A stretch of 64,000 nucleotides of DNA, from assembly GCA_030527795.1 (NCBI GenBank), contig JAUNAB010000010.1, positions 34,363 through 98,362 of the forward strand, written 5' to 3'. Of this stretch, positions 41,583 through 52,584 are shown in pieces. Every line of letters starts with the position of its first letter. Within the stretch, counting starts at the first letter, position 1. The DNA is from Pasteurellaceae bacterium. Its GTDB lineage: Bacteria; Pseudomonadota; Gammaproteobacteria; Enterobacterales; Pasteurellaceae. A program made the translations under genes and the position numbers. The notes below the pieces were generated by a model. It was not told the origin of the DNA, searched no databases, and saw nothing but the letters and a program-made list of their open reading frames with translations.

Positions 41583-42104
41583 TTAAATAAAAGGGCTTTC
41601 AATATGAAGCTGTTGATAAATTTCATTAATTGTTAAGAGTAAGCAAGATCGAATCAGTTTTTCTTGACGGAGTAGTTTCATTTGATAAAGCAATCCAGTT
41701 TTATCATTCTCTTCTTGGGTATTTAAATAAATATGTTCTAACGATTGACGGGGTGATAAATTGAGAGCAAGTACAAAGTTAATGACTTGTTGAGCTGAAA
41801 ACTCAATATTTATGTTTGCAGTTTGTTGCTCGAATTTGATAAAAGCCGTGATATCTTCAAATACATTACGATTGATTGCTCCTAATCCTAGCAATATTTT
41901 TAGTTTTATTTCTAAGTCAAACAAAGGGCCAGAGATACTGAATAAGCTTTCGATAACTGATTCGACAACAAAATCTGTTTTACGGAAAACTCGATTAATC
42001 AGTATTTCAACGAGTTCATCAAAAATGCAGATGGAGTCAATTAAGAACTCATGAATAGTCTTTGTGTCATTTAATTTTTCGTAAACAAATTCTTCAGATA
42101 GCAT
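41583..42104 (-). CDS. mtlR: Mannitol operon repressor MtlR
   Basis: MtlR-family repressor of the mannitol operon. The core LVEILINRVFRKTDF, SGPLFDLEIKLKILLGLGAINRNVFEDI is characteristic. Length 173 aa. It has no recognisable helix-turn-helix, as is usual for MtlR. It lies 37 bp after mtlD, and a GC-rich palindrome (42118-42135) in that gap may tune its expression. Confidence 0.9.
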   Translation of the reverse strand: MLSEEFVYEKLNDTKTIHEFLIDSICIFDELVEILINRVFRKTDFVVESVIESLFSISGPLFDLEIKLKILLGLGAINRNVFEDITAFIKFEQQTANINIEFSAQQVINFVLALNLSPRQSLEHIYLNTQEENDKTGLLYQMKLLRQEKLIRSCLLLTINEIYQQLHIESPFI

Positions 42105-42117
42105 AAATTAGATATTT

Positions 42118-42135
42118 CCCCCTTTATAAAGGGGG
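42118..42135. other. Perfect palindrome between mtlD and mtlR
   Basis: CCCCCTTTATAAAGGGGG. It can fold as a hairpin in the mRNA and its 3' arm is the only purine-rich sequence upstream of mtlR, although 13 nt from the ATG. Confidence 0.55.
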
Positions 42136-42141
42136 AGATGT

Positions 42142-43287
42142 TTAGGATTGATATATTTGAGCAATGTGTTTAATGATAGATTCATCGTTTAACGCAGTAT
42201 ATTTTTTCAACGTTTCGATAGTACCGATATCATTTAAGGATTGAGCAAGTTCAATCGCTTGTGGGTCCTGAACATTACGATATTTTAACACCGTTGCTAT
42301 TGCTTTTAGTAAATTATCGTGGGGTAAATGATATTCCAATGTGCCACGTAGCGGTTTAATGAAACGTTCATTATAGCTGAGTTTACGTATTGGTTCACGT
42401 CCTACGCGATTAACATCATCAATTAGATAAGGGTTTGCAAAGCGTTTAAGGATTTTTTCGATGTAGGCTGAATGTGCTTTAGGGTCAAAATTATAACGTT
42501 TAATTAGCACTGCTCCGCTTTCTTGCATTACAGATTTAACGAAAGTCTTAATGCTATTATCTTCAATACTTTCTTTAATAAATTGATAACCCTTAACTTT
42601 ACCGCAATAAGCAGTTGTTGCATGACCTGTATTTAGGGTAAATAGTTTACGTTCAACAAAAGCGATTAAATTATCAGTTAATTCCATACCTTTAATTGTT
42701 GGAATTTCGCCTTTAAACTGAGTTTGATCAACGATCCATTCGCTGAATTCTTCTACTGTCACTAAGAGTGGATCGGATACATCAGATTGGGTTGGTGGCA
42801 CAATACGATCAACTGCACTATCAACGAATCCAACTAGTTGATCCGCTTTATGTTGATATTCTGGATCTAAATAGGAAAAAACTTGTTCTTTAAGGAAACT
42901 ACTGCCTTTAACCATATTTTCACAAGCAATGATATTTAATGGATTATTATTGCCAGATAAAAAACGTGCTTGTAATCCTTTTGCAATAGTACTTGCAATA
43001 ATTTTAAGAACATTTGGACCTACCGCGGTCGTAATTAAATCAATATGTTGAAATAATTCTATAACCGCATTTTCATCTTTAGAATTGATTCCTGTGACGT
43101 TTTCTACTTTCTCAATCGTATTGACGCTATCACCTACGATCTTTACGTGGTAAGATTGCTGTGTTTTGAGTAGCTCAATGATATGATCATTAACATCAGC
43201 AAAAATAACTTGAATATGGCTGTCAGCTAATAATTTTCCGATAAATCCACGTCCGATATTTCCTGCGCCAAAGTGTAATGCTTTCAT
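42142..43287 (-). CDS. mtlD: Mannitol-1-phosphate 5-dehydrogenase
   Basis: Oxidises mannitol-1-phosphate, delivered by MtlA, to fructose-6-phosphate with NAD. The nucleotide-binding [15 protein letters not shown] is at residues 6-20. The catalytic region [14 protein letters not shown] and the long-chain mannitol dehydrogenase signature are intact. Length 381 aa is normal. Second gene of mtlADR. A USS-like core lies inside near 43023. Confidence 0.97.
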   Translation of the reverse strand: MKALHFGAGNIGRGFIGKLLADSHIQVIFADVNDHIIELLKTQQSYHVKIVGDSVNTIEKVENVTGINSKDENAVIELFQHIDLITTAVGPNVLKIIASTIAKGLQARFLSGNNNPLNIIACENMVKGSSFLKEQVFSYLDPEYQHKADQLVGFVDSAVDRIVPPTQSDVSDPLLVTVEEFSEWIVDQTQFKGEIPTIKGMELTDNLIAFVERKLFTLNTGHATTAYCGKVKGYQFIKESIEDNSIKTFVKSVMQESGAVLIKRYNFDPKAHSAYIEKILKRFANPYLIDDVNRVGREPIRKLSYNERFIKPLRGTLEYHLPHDNLLKAIATVLKYRNVQDPQAIELAQSLNDIGTIETLKKYTALNDESIIKHIAQIYQS

Positions 43288-43314
43288 AGTGTTTTCTCCG
43301 AATATCTTTTTAGA

Positions 43315-43337
43315 CGACAGACGATGTTCGTCTGTCG
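43315..43337. other. mtlA-mtlD intercistronic hairpin
   Basis: CGACAGACGA-TGT-TCGTCTGTCG is a perfect 10-bp stem. No T run follows on the minus strand, so it is more likely a 3' stabiliser or processing element for mtlA mRNA than a terminator. Confidence 0.65.
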
Positions 43338-43345
43338 AATTAAGA

Positions 43346-45223
43346 TTATGCTTTTAATAGATTTAATACTTGATTTACGTCATCAGTTGACGTTAATAAT
43401 TTAATGGCTTCTTCGTTATCTAATGCGTTTGTAACCGCTGATACTACTTGAATATGCTCATTATTACGTGCAGCAATACCAATGACTAGTTTGGCAATAC
43501 CATCTTCTTCATCAGTAAAGCGAACACCTTCAGGATATTGGCAAACAACAATACCCGTTTTCAATACCGCATCTTTTGCTTCAACAGTACCGTGTGGAAC
43601 TGCGACCCCTTCTCCAAGGTAAGTTGAAACCAGTTTTTCACGTTCAAACATAGCATCGACATAACTTGGTTGGACAAATCCCGCTTTAACCAGTTGTTCT
43701 CCTGCGAAGCGAATCGCTTCTTGTTTATTATTCGCTTTTAGTCCTAAAAAGATTTGTTCTGGAGATAGGACAAAGGCTGTACCGTTTGAGTGAATGACAT
43801 TATCTTCCGTTTTATCAGAAATAGAGTGTTCTGTATTGTGCAATCTTAAATCGTTAACAAGACTATCATAGAATTTGTTATCTAAGAAATTGTGCAACGA
43901 TAAATGCATTGCATTTGGAGCCTGTTTTTTCGCACGTAAAGTTAAATCCTGATGGGTTATAACTAAGCGAGCATCTTCTGGTAGATCATTGATTGCACAA
44001 TTTGTTACTTCAAATGGAAGTCCTGCATCTTTAATTTTTTTACGTAACATACTTGCGCCCATTGCACTCGATCCCATTCCAGCATCACAAGATACAAAGA
44101 TTTTTTTCAAACCTTTATAATCACTTATTACTCCTTGATTGGTATTTCCCGATTTCATTGCTTTTGAGGCTGCTTGCATTTCTTCCAATGTGTTACTACT
44201 GTCTACTTTTTGAATCTTTAATAAGAATGATGCAATAATAAATGATACTGCACAGGCAATAATAACAGCACTAATTACACCTAAGAATGAGGATTTTGGT
44301 GTCATCAGTAAAACAGCAATGATGGAACCTGGCGATGCTGGAGATACAAGACCTGCATGGAATAATGTTAAGGTGAATACTCCAGACATTCCCCCTGCAA
44401 TAACGGCAAGCAATAAGCGTGGATTCATTAATACGTAAGGGAAGTAAATTTCGTGAATCCCACCTAAGAAATGGATAATCGCCGCACCACCTGCAGTTTG
44501 TTTTGCTGAACCTCGTCCAAAGAAAATATAAGCGAGTAGGATACCTAACCCTGGACCAGGGTTTGCTTCAATTAAGAAGAAAATAGATTGACCAAATTCT
44601 TGTGATTGTTGAATACCCAAGGGAGAGAAAATCCCGTGATTAATGGCGTTATTTAAAAATAAAATTTTCGCAGGTTCAACAAAGATGGAAGTCAAAGGCA
44701 ATAGGTTAGCTTGCACTAAAATATCAACGCCGCTCGCTAATAGTTGTGAAACAGATTTCACCACAGGACCGACAACCCAAAAGAATAAAATAGCTAAGAT
44801 CATTCCAATAATGCCAGATGAGAAATTATTCACTAGCATTTCAAAACCGCTTTTTACTTTTCCATCAACCCAATGATCAAATTTCTTAATACAATACCCA
44901 CCTGTTGGGCCTGCAATCATTGCACCTAAAAACATTGGAATATCTGTTCCTACTATAACCCCTGCAGTGGTGATGGCTCCAACGACTGCACCGCGATCAC
45001 CTGCAACGAGCTTACCGCCAGTGTAACCAATCAATAGCGGCAGTAAATAGGTAATCATTGGACCAACCAGTTTGCCTAAGGTTTCATTTGGAAACCAACC
45101 AGTTGGGATAAATAGGGCTGTAATAAATCCCCAAGCAATGAATGCACCAATATTGGGCATAACCATATTGGAAAGAAAACGACCAAAATTTTGGATTTTG
45201 ACTTTTGCACTTGCAGATAACAT
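43346..45223 (-). CDS. mtlA: Mannitol-specific PTS enzyme IICBA
   Basis: Takes up mannitol and phosphorylates it on entry. Domain order is IIC (about ten membrane segments, residues 1 to about 345, including [15 protein letters not shown]), IIB with the phospho-cysteine in [18 protein letters not shown] (near residue 380), and IIA with the phospho-histidine in [12 protein letters not shown] (near 545). Length 625 aa is normal. First gene of mtlADR, with two CRP sites upstream. Confidence 0.97.
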   Translation of the reverse strand: MLSASAKVKIQNFGRFLSNMVMPNIGAFIAWGFITALFIPTGWFPNETLGKLVGPMITYLLPLLIGYTGGKLVAGDRGAVVGAITTAGVIVGTDIPMFLGAMIAGPTGGYCIKKFDHWVDGKVKSGFEMLVNNFSSGIIGMILAILFFWVVGPVVKSVSQLLASGVDILVQANLLPLTSIFVEPAKILFLNNAINHGIFSPLGIQQSQEFGQSIFFLIEANPGPGLGILLAYIFFGRGSAKQTAGGAAIIHFLGGIHEIYFPYVLMNPRLLLAVIAGGMSGVFTLTLFHAGLVSPASPGSIIAVLLMTPKSSFLGVISAVIIACAVSFIIASFLLKIQKVDSSNTLEEMQAASKAMKSGNTNQGVISDYKGLKKIFVSCDAGMGSSAMGASMLRKKIKDAGLPFEVTNCAINDLPEDARLVITHQDLTLRAKKQAPNAMHLSLHNFLDNKFYDSLVNDLRLHNTEHSISDKTEDNVIHSNGTAFVLSPEQIFLGLKANNKQEAIRFAGEQLVKAGFVQPSYVDAMFEREKLVSTYLGEGVAVPHGTVEAKDAVLKTGIVVCQYPEGVRFTDEEDGIAKLVIGIAARNNEHIQVVSAVTNALDNEEAIKLLTSTDDVNQVLNLLKA

Positions 45224-45324
45224 ATTGACCTCATAATAGGTTAAAAGTATAGAATTAAACTTTAATAAGTTTGTGCAAAAAATAGCATGGTGATGATAAA
45301 AGGAAAATTTTTTTCTTTTTAATA

Positions 45325-45340
45325 TGTGAACTTGATCACA
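45325..45340. promoter_or_regulatory. CRP site 1 upstream of mtlA
   Basis: TGTGAACTTGATCACA is a perfect match to TGTGA-N6-TCACA. It is the site nearer to mtlA. Confidence 0.85.
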
Positions 45341-45367
45341 ATATATTTAATTTTATTATTTTTATAT

Positions 45368-45383
45368 TGTGATCTATCTCACA
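45368..45383. promoter_or_regulatory. CRP site 2 upstream of mtlA
   Basis: TGTGATCTATCTCACA is a second perfect match, 43 bp from the first centre to centre, close to four helical turns, so both face the same side of DNA. Confidence 0.85.
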
Positions 45384-45505
45384 AAATATAGTGAAATATA
45401 GGACTGCTTTTTGAGATTCCCCAAAAAACGCGGTCAAAAATCCTTGTGTTTTTAGATTAGGCGAAAAACCTTTATAATGTGGAAAATTTTTGATGAATGT
45501 GATTT

Positions 45506-45721
45506 ATGAAAAAAACAGTTTTATTTTTGACCGCGGTTTTTGGGTTGAGCGGATGTGGCACGGTTGTGAAATTAATCGATCCGAATACGCAATATCAGGC
45601 TTATGCAGGCACGCGTTATGATTGGCAACAAACTCAACAATGGGGGGGGGCAATTTTAGATTTGCCGTTGTCTTTTTTGTTAGATACCGCATTATTGCCG
45701 TATGTTTGGATGCAGAAGTAA
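45506..45721 (+). CDS. YceK/YidQ-like small lipoprotein with a G9 tract
   Basis: A 71-residue lipoprotein. The signal peptide [17 protein letters not shown] ends in a lipobox with Cys17, and the mature part has the DUF1375-like [10 protein letters not shown] and [19 protein letters not shown] pattern. Function unknown. Two oddities: a USS-like repeat (45521-45540) encodes part of the signal peptide (LTAVF), and a run of nine G residues (45642-45650) lies in the coding region. A TATAAT at 45473-45478 may be its -10 box. The rep gene follows closely. Confidence 0.8.
   Translation: MKKTVLFLTAVFGLSGCGTVVKLIDPNTQYQAYAGTRYDWQQTQQWGGAILDLPLSFLLDTALLPYVWMQK
45521..45540. repeat. USS-like repeat inside the lipoprotein signal peptide
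   Basis: TTTTTGACCGCGGTTTT is read through as F-L-T-A-V-F. Confidence 0.75.
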
Positions 45722-45730
45722 GGGGATGTG

Positions 45731-47752
45731 ATGAAATTAAATTCTCAACAGCAACAAGCCGTAGAATATAGCGAGGGCCCTTGTTTGGTTCTTGCGGGAG
45801 CTGGGTCGGGCAAGACTCGCGTGATTATTAACAAAATTGCTTATTTGATTGCCCATTGCGGTTATCAACCCAAGCACATTGCTGCGGTAACTTTTACCAA
45901 TAAAGCGGCACGTGAGATGAAAGAGCGAGTCGCACATTCTATTGGCAAAGCACAAACTAAGGGATTAACGGTTTCTACCTTTCACACCCTTGGTTTTGAT
46001 ATCGTGAAGCGTGAGCATAAAAACTTAGGTTTTAAAGCTAGTATGACCTTATTTGATGAGCAGGATCAGTTGGCGTTGCTTAAAGAACTCAGTGTTGAAG
46101 AATTGGCGGAAGATAAAGAATTATTGCGTGAATTAGTCAATGCGATTTCTCGTTGGAAAAATGATTTAATTTTACCCGAACAGGCATTACGTATGGCACG
46201 TGAGCAGAAATATCAATTATTTGCTCAATATTACGCGGATTACAGCAAACAGATGCGTGCCTATAATGCATTGGATTTTGATGATCTAATTATGCTTCCT
46301 ACATTGTTGTTTAAATCCAACCCTGAAATTTGTGAAAAATGGCAGCAAAAGATCCGTTATTTGTTGGTGGATGAATATCAAGATACCAACACCAGCCAAT
46401 ATGAATTGATTAAGTTATTGGTCGGTAAGCGAGCCTGTTTTACGGTGGTGGGTGATGATGATCAATCTATTTATTCGTGGCGTGGCGCGCAACCACAGAA
46501 TATGATGCGTTTGCGTGATGATTTTCCGCAGTTAAAAGTGATTAAACTGGAACAAAATTATCGTTCAAGTCAGCGGATTTTGCATTGTGCCAATATTTTA
46601 ATTGCTAATAATGAGCATATTTTTGATAAGCAACTATTTTCTAACCTTGATGAAGGCGAGAAATTGAGCATTTTGGAAGCGAAAAATGAAGAACGCGAAG
46701 CAGAGCGAGTGGTTGCCGAATTAATCGCACACCGTTTTAGCCATAAAACTCATTATAAAGATTATGCGATTTTATACCGCGGTAACCATCAATCACGCTT
46801 ATTAGAAAAATCACTGATGCAAAATCGCATTCCGTACAAAATTTCGGGAGGCACTTCATTTTTTTCTCGAGCAGAGATTAAAGATATGATGGCGTACTTG
46901 CGTTTATTAGTTAATCAAGATGATGACTCTGCGTTATTACGCATCATTAATACACCGCGGCGAGAAATTGGCACGGCAACGCTAGAAAAATTAGGCACGC
47001 TAGCCAATGAAAAACATATCAGTTTATTTGAAGCCATTTTTGATTTTGAATTGATTCAACGTGTTACGCCAAAGGCTTACAATGCATTACAAGGCTTTGC
47101 CCGTTGGATGGTGGAATTGAATGATGAGTTGCTACGAGCTGAGCCTGAACAAGCGGTGCGGAGAATGTTAGCACAAATTCACTATGAAGAATATTTATAT
47201 GAGCAAGCAACCAATCCTAAAGCAGCGGAAATGCAAAGTAAAAATGTCGCGACCTTATTTGATTGGGTTGCAGAAATGCTAAAAGGCGATGAATATAATG
47301 AACCAATGAACCTAAACCAAGTGGTTACTCGCTTAACCTTGCGTGATATGTTAGAGCGTGGCGAAGAAGATGACAGCGATCAAGTGCAATTAATGACATT
47401 ACACGCTTCAAAGGGCTTAGAGTTTCCACACGTCTTTTTAATTGGTATGGAAGAAGGGATTTTGCCACATCAAACTAGCATTGATGAAGATAACGTGGAA
47501 GAAGAGCGGCGTTTGGCTTATGTCGGTATTACAAGGGCGCAGCGAAGTTTGGCTTTTACGCTATGCAAAGAGCGGCGTCAATACGGTGAAGTGATCAAAC
47601 CTGAACCAAGCCGTTTTTTACTTGAATTACCGCAAGATGATTTGCAATGGGAACGTGATAAACCGCCATTAACCCAAGAACAGCAACAGCAGAAAAATGC
47701 ATCACATATTGCTAATTTGCGTGCATTATTGCGTAATGCAAACTCAAATTGA
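45731..47752 (+). CDS. rep: ATP-dependent DNA helicase Rep
   Basis: Superfamily 1A 3'-5' helicase that clears protein roadblocks ahead of the fork. Walker [11 protein letters not shown] is at residues 22-31 from the ATG at 45731; [40 protein letters not shown] and YVGITRAQ motifs are in order. Length 673 aa fits Rep rather than UvrD, which is longer. AGGGGA precedes the start; a GTG one codon upstream is in frame. Confidence 0.95.
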   Translation: MKLNSQQQQAVEYSEGPCLVLAGAGSGKTRVIINKIAYLIAHCGYQPKHIAAVTFTNKAAREMKERVAHSIGKAQTKGLTVSTFHTLGFDIVKREHKNLGFKASMTLFDEQDQLALLKELSVEELAEDKELLRELVNAISRWKNDLILPEQALRMAREQKYQLFAQYYADYSKQMRAYNALDFDDLIMLPTLLFKSNPEICEKWQQKIRYLLVDEYQDTNTSQYELIKLLVGKRACFTVVGDDDQSIYSWRGAQPQNMMRLRDDFPQLKVIKLEQNYRSSQRILHCANILIANNEHIFDKQLFSNLDEGEKLSILEAKNEEREAERVVAELIAHRFSHKTHYKDYAILYRGNHQSRLLEKSLMQNRIPYKISGGTSFFSRAEIKDMMAYLRLLVNQDDDSALLRIINTPRREIGTATLEKLGTLANEKHISLFEAIFDFELIQRVTPKAYNALQGFARWMVELNDELLRAEPEQAVRRMLAQIHYEEYLYEQATNPKAAEMQSKNVATLFDWVAEMLKGDEYNEPMNLNQVVTRLTLRDMLERGEEDDSDQVQLMTLHASKGLEFPHVFLIGMEEGILPHQTSIDEDNVEEERRLAYVGITRAQRSLAFTLCKERRQYGEVIKPEPSRFLLELPQDDLQWERDKPPLTQEQQQQKNASHIANLRALLRNANSN

Positions 47753-47803
47753 AGATAAATCAAGCAACTAACGCATTTTTAGGCATTTTCTGTAAAAAAT
47801 AAT

Positions 47804-47831
47804 TTGACTTATTTTGAGAAAAAAGTATCAT
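47804..47831 (+). promoter_or_regulatory. Predicted promoter of the tRNA-Ser/Arg cluster
   Basis: TTGACT (47804-47809), 16-bp spacer and TATCAT (47826-47831), 35 bp before tRNA-Ser. Confidence 0.6.
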
Positions 47832-47865
47832 ACCGCCCACAAACCGACAGCAATGTCAACAAGAT

Positions 47866-47958
47866 GGTGAGATGGCCGAGAGGCTGAAGGCGCTCCCCTG
47901 CTAAGGGAGTATGTGGTCAAAAGCTGCATCGAGGGTTCGAATCCCTCTCTCACCGCCA
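47866..47958 (+). tRNA. tRNA-Ser (anticodon GCT)
   Basis: GGTGAGA pairs with TCTCACC, discriminator G, CCA encoded. The anticodon arm is CTCCC-CTGCTAA-GGGAG. The long variable arm and total of 93 nt fit serine tRNA. Confidence 0.97.
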
Positions 47959-47994
47959 TTTATAATGGTAGTGTTACAAAGTGATTAAGTTTAC

Positions 47995-48071
47995 GCACCC
48001 GTAGCTCAGCTGGATAGAGTACTCGGCTACGAACCGAGCGGTCAGAGGTTCGAATCCTCTCGGGTGCGCCA
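47995..48071 (+). tRNA. tRNA-Arg (anticodon ACG), copy 1
   Basis: GCACCCG pairs with CGGGTGC, anticodon arm CTCGG-CTACGAA-CCGAG, CCA encoded, 77 nt. Confidence 0.97.
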
Positions 48072-48132
48072 TTTTATTTTTACTCTAGAAATAAAATGCG
48101 AAAGTACTCAACAAATCAATTTTTTCAATTAC

Positions 48133-48209
48133 GCACCCGTAGCTCAGCTGGATAGAGTACTCGGCTACGAACCGAGCGGTCAGAGGTTCGAATCCTCTCG
48201 GGTGCGCCA
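48133..48209 (+). tRNA. tRNA-Arg (anticodon ACG), copy 2
   Basis: Identical to the copy at 47995, 61 bp further downstream. Confidence 0.97.
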
Positions 48210-48330
48210 TTTAATTCAATCTTTCTCTTAATTATCAAAATCATTAAATTTTTTTCTGCGGTATCCGTTTAATTTCGTTGATTCATTGCTGGCGAGAGAT
48301 TAATGAAAATTCTGTCTGTGATATATAATA

Positions 48331-48374
48331 AAAAACCGCGGTCTAAAATTTGATTGAATTTTTGACCGCGGTTT
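48331..48374. terminator. Inverted USS pair after emrA
   Basis: AAAAACCGCGGTCTAAAA and TTTTTGACCGCGGTTTG, cores 30 bp apart. It lies between the tRNA cluster and the convergent emrA gene. Confidence 0.72.
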
Positions 48375-48390
48375 GTGAAAAAAGTAATGA

Positions 48391-49488
48391 TTAATTCGTA
48401 TCAATAGCCACTTCTACTGACATACCAGGTTCAAGACGCTCATAATTTTTTTGCTGCGGATTGATCGTAATTTTGACCGCGATTCGTTGAGCTACTTTCA
48501 CAAAGTTGCCAGTACTGGTATCAGTTTTGCTTAAACTAAATTCTGAACCTGTCGCAGGTGAAATATCGCTCACTTTTCCGTCTAATGATTGTCCACCGAG
48601 TGCATCCACTTTAATTTTCACGGGCAGTCCAACTTTGATATTTTCAGTATCCCCTTCTTTGAGGTTGGCAATGACCCAATGTTCTGCTGGCACAATATAC
48701 ACTAACGCACTGCCCGCACTCACATATTGCCCTTGGCGAGTGCCTACTTCGCCTAATTTACCGCTTACAGGAGCTTTAATTAGCGTATTGTCTAAATCTT
48801 GTTGTGCTAAATCAAGGGTTGCTTTGGCATTTTCAACCGCGGCTTTGGCACTACTTGCGTTGGCTTTGACGTTGATAACATCTTGTTCTGCCACTGTTTT
48901 TTGGGCTTTTGCTTGTGCAAAATTAGCTTGGGCTTGCAGTAATGCTGCTTGTGCATTGTCGTAATTTTGGCGTGAAGTAGCGTTACTACGCAACAGTTCT
49001 TGCTGGCGTTTCATTTCTAATTGCGCATTTTGCAGCGTGGCTTGTGCGCTATTAATGGCAGCATCACGAACTTGCACAGTGGCTAATGCGGATTGTCTCG
49101 TTTGTTCAATTTTATCTAATGCAGCTTGTTGCATTATAAGGTTGGCTTGTGCTTGCTCCCATTTTGCTTGATAAGTATCTCGTTCAATTTGCACAAGCGG
49201 TTGACCTTGTTCAACTTGTGCGAAATCTTGGATCAGCACTTTTTCAATATAGCCATTAATTTTAGGGCTGATTAAGGTGGGTTTACCACGTACATAAGCA
49301 TTGTTTGTGCTGACGGTGCCATTTTTAAATGGCGGTAAATCCCAGACATAGAGTGCGAGTAGTACACCACATAAAATGGCAGCGACGATAAAAATATTGC
49401 TCGCTAAACCACGTCTAACGGGTTGCCATTGGGTTGTGCTTTGCCCTGTATGTGCCGTTTGGTTGGCATTATTTGCTTGGTTTTCCAT
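48391..49488 (-). CDS. emrA: EmrA-like HlyD-family membrane fusion protein
   Basis: Periplasmic adaptor of a tripartite drug efflux pump. One N-terminal membrane segment (NIFIVAAILCGVLLALYVW) is followed by the biotinyl-lipoyl half-motif VSTNNAYVRGKPTLISPKINGYI. Then come a long coiled coil rich in Ala and Gln (about residues 95-215) and the second half-motif LIKAPVSGKLGEVGTRQGQYV. Length 365 aa. It starts 10 bp after the emrB-like gene. The outer-membrane channel is presumably encoded elsewhere. Substrates unknown. Confidence 0.87.
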   Translation of the reverse strand: MENQANNANQTAHTGQSTTQWQPVRRGLASNIFIVAAILCGVLLALYVWDLPPFKNGTVSTNNAYVRGKPTLISPKINGYIEKVLIQDFAQVEQGQPLVQIERDTYQAKWEQAQANLIMQQAALDKIEQTRQSALATVQVRDAAINSAQATLQNAQLEMKRQQELLRSNATSRQNYDNAQAALLQAQANFAQAKAQKTVAEQDVINVKANASSAKAAVENAKATLDLAQQDLDNTLIKAPVSGKLGEVGTRQGQYVSAGSALVYIVPAEHWVIANLKEGDTENIKVGLPVKIKVDALGGQSLDGKVSDISPATGSEFSLSKTDTSTGNFVKVAQRIAVKITINPQQKNYERLEPGMSVEVAIDTN

Positions 49489-49498
49489 TGATTATCCT

Positions 49499-51124
49499 TT
49501 ATTTTTGTTCATTTGGTACTTGTGGACGTAAATTTTGCCCCATTGCAGCGATATCTTTACCTAATGGGTTTTCGCCACGCAGACGATGATAAGACCATTG
49601 GATAAAGAGATAGCAAAATGCACAGGTTGCAATAGTGGCAATTAGGGTGAATAAATCATTATATGCTTCAACGGTAGCTTGTTTTGTCATTTGTTGTATC
49701 AATACCGCGGTCGAATTTTGCTGTAAAAATTGCATAACCAAAGGATCGGTTGGGGTAACTTGTGCCGCAATATTGGCGTAATGTACGTTAGTTTGGATTT
49801 TAACCACAGAGTTAAAAATTGCCATTCCCGTTAATGCACCGAAGGTTTGAGACAGGGCGATCATCACAATAAATGTCGGCATACGATCAACACTTCGAGC
49901 GACAGTTCTCACCATTCCTTCAATCATAATATTACCAATAAAATGGAAGGCGGAAAATGACATTAAGGCTTGGCTAAAATAAAATTGATAAGGGAGACTA
50001 TCAATGCTTGATCTTGTATCAAGCCAAGAAGCAATTGCAATGCCGAGCATAGAAAGCATTACAGGACGGCGGAGATCTTGTATATTGAAATTTTTGACAC
50101 TGAGCCACGCACCAAAGGCAGCCGCTGAACAGATAATTAAATAATAAGGTGTTAATTGCGTATAACCTACTCCAAGACTGGAAAGCAAGCCGCTCACACC
50201 GACATTTAGTTCCGAGGTTAATAAACGTGTTAATCCTGCGGTTACCACAAACATCAACATTGGCGGAGAAAAAATAAGTTGCCAGTCAAATAGGGGTTTA
50301 TCGTGCGTGGTATCTAATAAAAACGCCGTGCCAATAAAACCAATACCGCCTGCAAGTAAGTAACCAAGGTGAGAATAAGTCCACCATTGAATACGTCCTT
50401 GTACTAAGAAAGCACACATTAGTGCTACACCAATAGCTAAACAGAAGAACGTGATTAAGTCTTGAAGTGTAATTCCTTTGACAATAAAACTAGGCGGTAA
50501 TGGAAAACGTAAAATTAAGCCTGATGAAATTAACACCATCGCTAGCTGAAATAAAAAGATCGCTTCCATATTACCATCGTGGAATAGAAATGGGACCATC
50601 AACTGTGATAAAGGCATACCTAACTGCATTATTCCTATATTTATTAAGACCGCGTTCAGTTTTTTAGGCCCATCATAAGCTTGCATAATGTAATACATAC
50701 CCGTTACAAACAGACCACTTGTCCCGATACCCAAAATTGCCCGTGCAACGAGTTCAATATAATAATTGTTTTGTAGAGATTGGAGTAAATTACTCAATAA
50801 CATTAAGAGCAGCATCCAGCGAATAAAACGATATAATCCAAAATGCTGACGAACTTTAAAAAACGCTACGCCCATACAAGCATAAGTCATAAAATAAGAT
50901 ACTTGCACCCAACCCGCTTGTTCTTGGCTTAACCCTAATGTGCCAGTGAGAAGTGGGAGGGAGGCGGTCAATAAGCCATTTTGGATACCTGAGGTTAACG
51001 CTAGAAATGCACCGATCAGAAAGTAACGACGTTTTTTAGACTTACTGTGTTGTAATGCGGCGGGAGAACCTGCAATAGGCGGAATTTCACTGGGTTTGAA
51101 AATATAATTATTGTCTGAAATCAT
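49499..51124 (-). CDS. emrB: EmrB-like MFS (DHA2) efflux transporter
   Basis: Drug:H+ antiporter-2 family permease with about 14 membrane segments. It is related to EmrB/FarB but rather divergent; the classical GxLxG(P)xxGG-type motifs are weak, e.g. ARAILGIGTSGLFVTGMYYIMQAY. Length 541 aa. First gene of the pair with emrA. The order permease-adaptor is the reverse of E. coli emrAB. A USS-like core lies inside near 49705. Confidence 0.8.
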   Translation of the reverse strand: MISDNNYIFKPSEIPPIAGSPAALQHSKSKKRRYFLIGAFLALTSGIQNGLLTASLPLLTGTLGLSQEQAGWVQVSYFMTYACMGVAFFKVRQHFGLYRFIRWMLLLMLLSNLLQSLQNNYYIELVARAILGIGTSGLFVTGMYYIMQAYDGPKKLNAVLINIGIMQLGMPLSQLMVPFLFHDGNMEAIFLFQLAMVLISSGLILRFPLPPSFIVKGITLQDLITFFCLAIGVALMCAFLVQGRIQWWTYSHLGYLLAGGIGFIGTAFLLDTTHDKPLFDWQLIFSPPMLMFVVTAGLTRLLTSELNVGVSGLLSSLGVGYTQLTPYYLIICSAAAFGAWLSVKNFNIQDLRRPVMLSMLGIAIASWLDTRSSIDSLPYQFYFSQALMSFSAFHFIGNIMIEGMVRTVARSVDRMPTFIVMIALSQTFGALTGMAIFNSVVKIQTNVHYANIAAQVTPTDPLVMQFLQQNSTAVLIQQMTKQATVEAYNDLFTLIATIATCAFCYLFIQWSYHRLRGENPLGKDIAAMGQNLRPQVPNEQK

Positions 51125-51393
51125 AGATTGACCTTTAATACAATAGCAAAGAAATTAACTAAAATAAGTCATTGCAATATTTTCATTATGCTGAGTTTTA
51201 TATTGAAAATAAAAGTATTTATTATGCGATATTGCCGAATTGGCTAAAGAATATAAGTAAGTGAATGGAATTATACTCTAGTTTACATCAAGATTCTATG
51301 CCCATTGCTCGTTGATGGGTCGATACCGCGGATCAAAATTCTAATGAATTTTTGCAAATATTGACTTTATTACGTTTAATTTGTAAGGAAAGC
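51125..51393. other. Spacer between emrB and the S10 promoter
   Basis: No gene is visible. It is AT-rich and has one USS-like variant near 51326 (ACCGCGGATCAAAA), with no inverted partner. Confidence 0.5.
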
Positions 51394-51422
51394 TTGCAAG
51401 AGCGGTAAGATTCGGTTAGAAT
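51394..51422 (+). promoter_or_regulatory. Predicted sigma-70 promoter of the S10 operon
   Basis: TTGCAA (51394-51399), 17-bp spacer and TAGAAT (51417-51422). Confidence 0.75.
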
Positions 51423-51428
51423 AAACAA

Positions 51429-51926
<498 letters not shown>

Positions 51927-51942
51927 TTAAGAGGTTATTACA

Positions 51943-52569
51943 ATGATTGGTTTAGTCGGTCGTAAAGTTGGTATGACTCGTATCTTCAACGAAGATGGCG
52001 TGTCAGTTCCAGTTACCGTAATCGAAATTGAAGCCAACCGCGTAACTCAAGTGAAAACTCTTGAAAACGATGGCTACTCTGCTGTTCAAGTTACTACTGG
52101 CTCTAAAAAAGCAAGTCGTGTAACTAAGCCAGAAGCAGGTCATTTCGTGAAAGCAGGTGTTGAAGCTGGTCGCGGTTTATGGGAATTTCGTACTGAAGGT
52201 GAAGAATTCACTTTAGGTCAAGAAATTAATGTTGACATCTTCGCAGATGTGAAAAAAGTGGATGTTACAGGTACGTCTAAAGGTAAAGGTTTCCAAGGTG
52301 GAGTTAAACGTTGGAATTTCCGTACTCAAGATGCTACTCATGGTAACTCTTTGTCTCACCGTGTACTTGGATCTATTGGTCAAAACCAAACTCCAGGTCG
52401 TGTGTTTAAAGGCAAAAAAATGGCAGGTCACTTAGGTGCAGAACGTGTAACCGTTCAATCACTTGAAGTAGTTCGTGTTGATGCTGAACGTAAATTGTTA
52501 CTTGTTAAAGGTGCTATTCCAGGCGCAACAGGTGGCGATGTAATCGTTAAGCCAGCAGTTAAAGCATAA
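51943..52569 (+). CDS. rplC: 50S ribosomal protein L3
   Basis: Binds 23S rRNA and helps start 50S assembly. It has [15 protein letters not shown] and the central [20 protein letters not shown]-like [10 protein letters not shown] loop near the peptidyl transferase centre. 208 aa, 16 bp after rpsJ. Confidence 0.98.
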   Translation: MIGLVGRKVGMTRIFNEDGVSVPVTVIEIEANRVTQVKTLENDGYSAVQVTTGSKKASRVTKPEAGHFVKAGVEAGRGLWEFRTEGEEFTLGQEINVDIFADVKKVDVTGTSKGKGFQGGVKRWNFRTQDATHGNSLSHRVLGSIGQNQTPGRVFKGKKMAGHLGAERVTVQSLEVVRVDAERKLLLVKGAIPGATGGDVIVKPAVKA

Positions 52570-52584
52570 GTCTAGGAGATAGAG

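Noticed and set aside
45424..45452. Degenerate USS pair upstream of the small lipoprotein gene (ACGCGGTCAAAAA)
   Set aside because: Only one recognisable, imperfect core and no matching partner; too weak to list as a feature.
47995..48209. Direct repeat that could be a mobile element or attachment site
   Set aside because: It is explained by two identical tRNA-Arg genes with a short spacer, and no integrase gene is adjacent.
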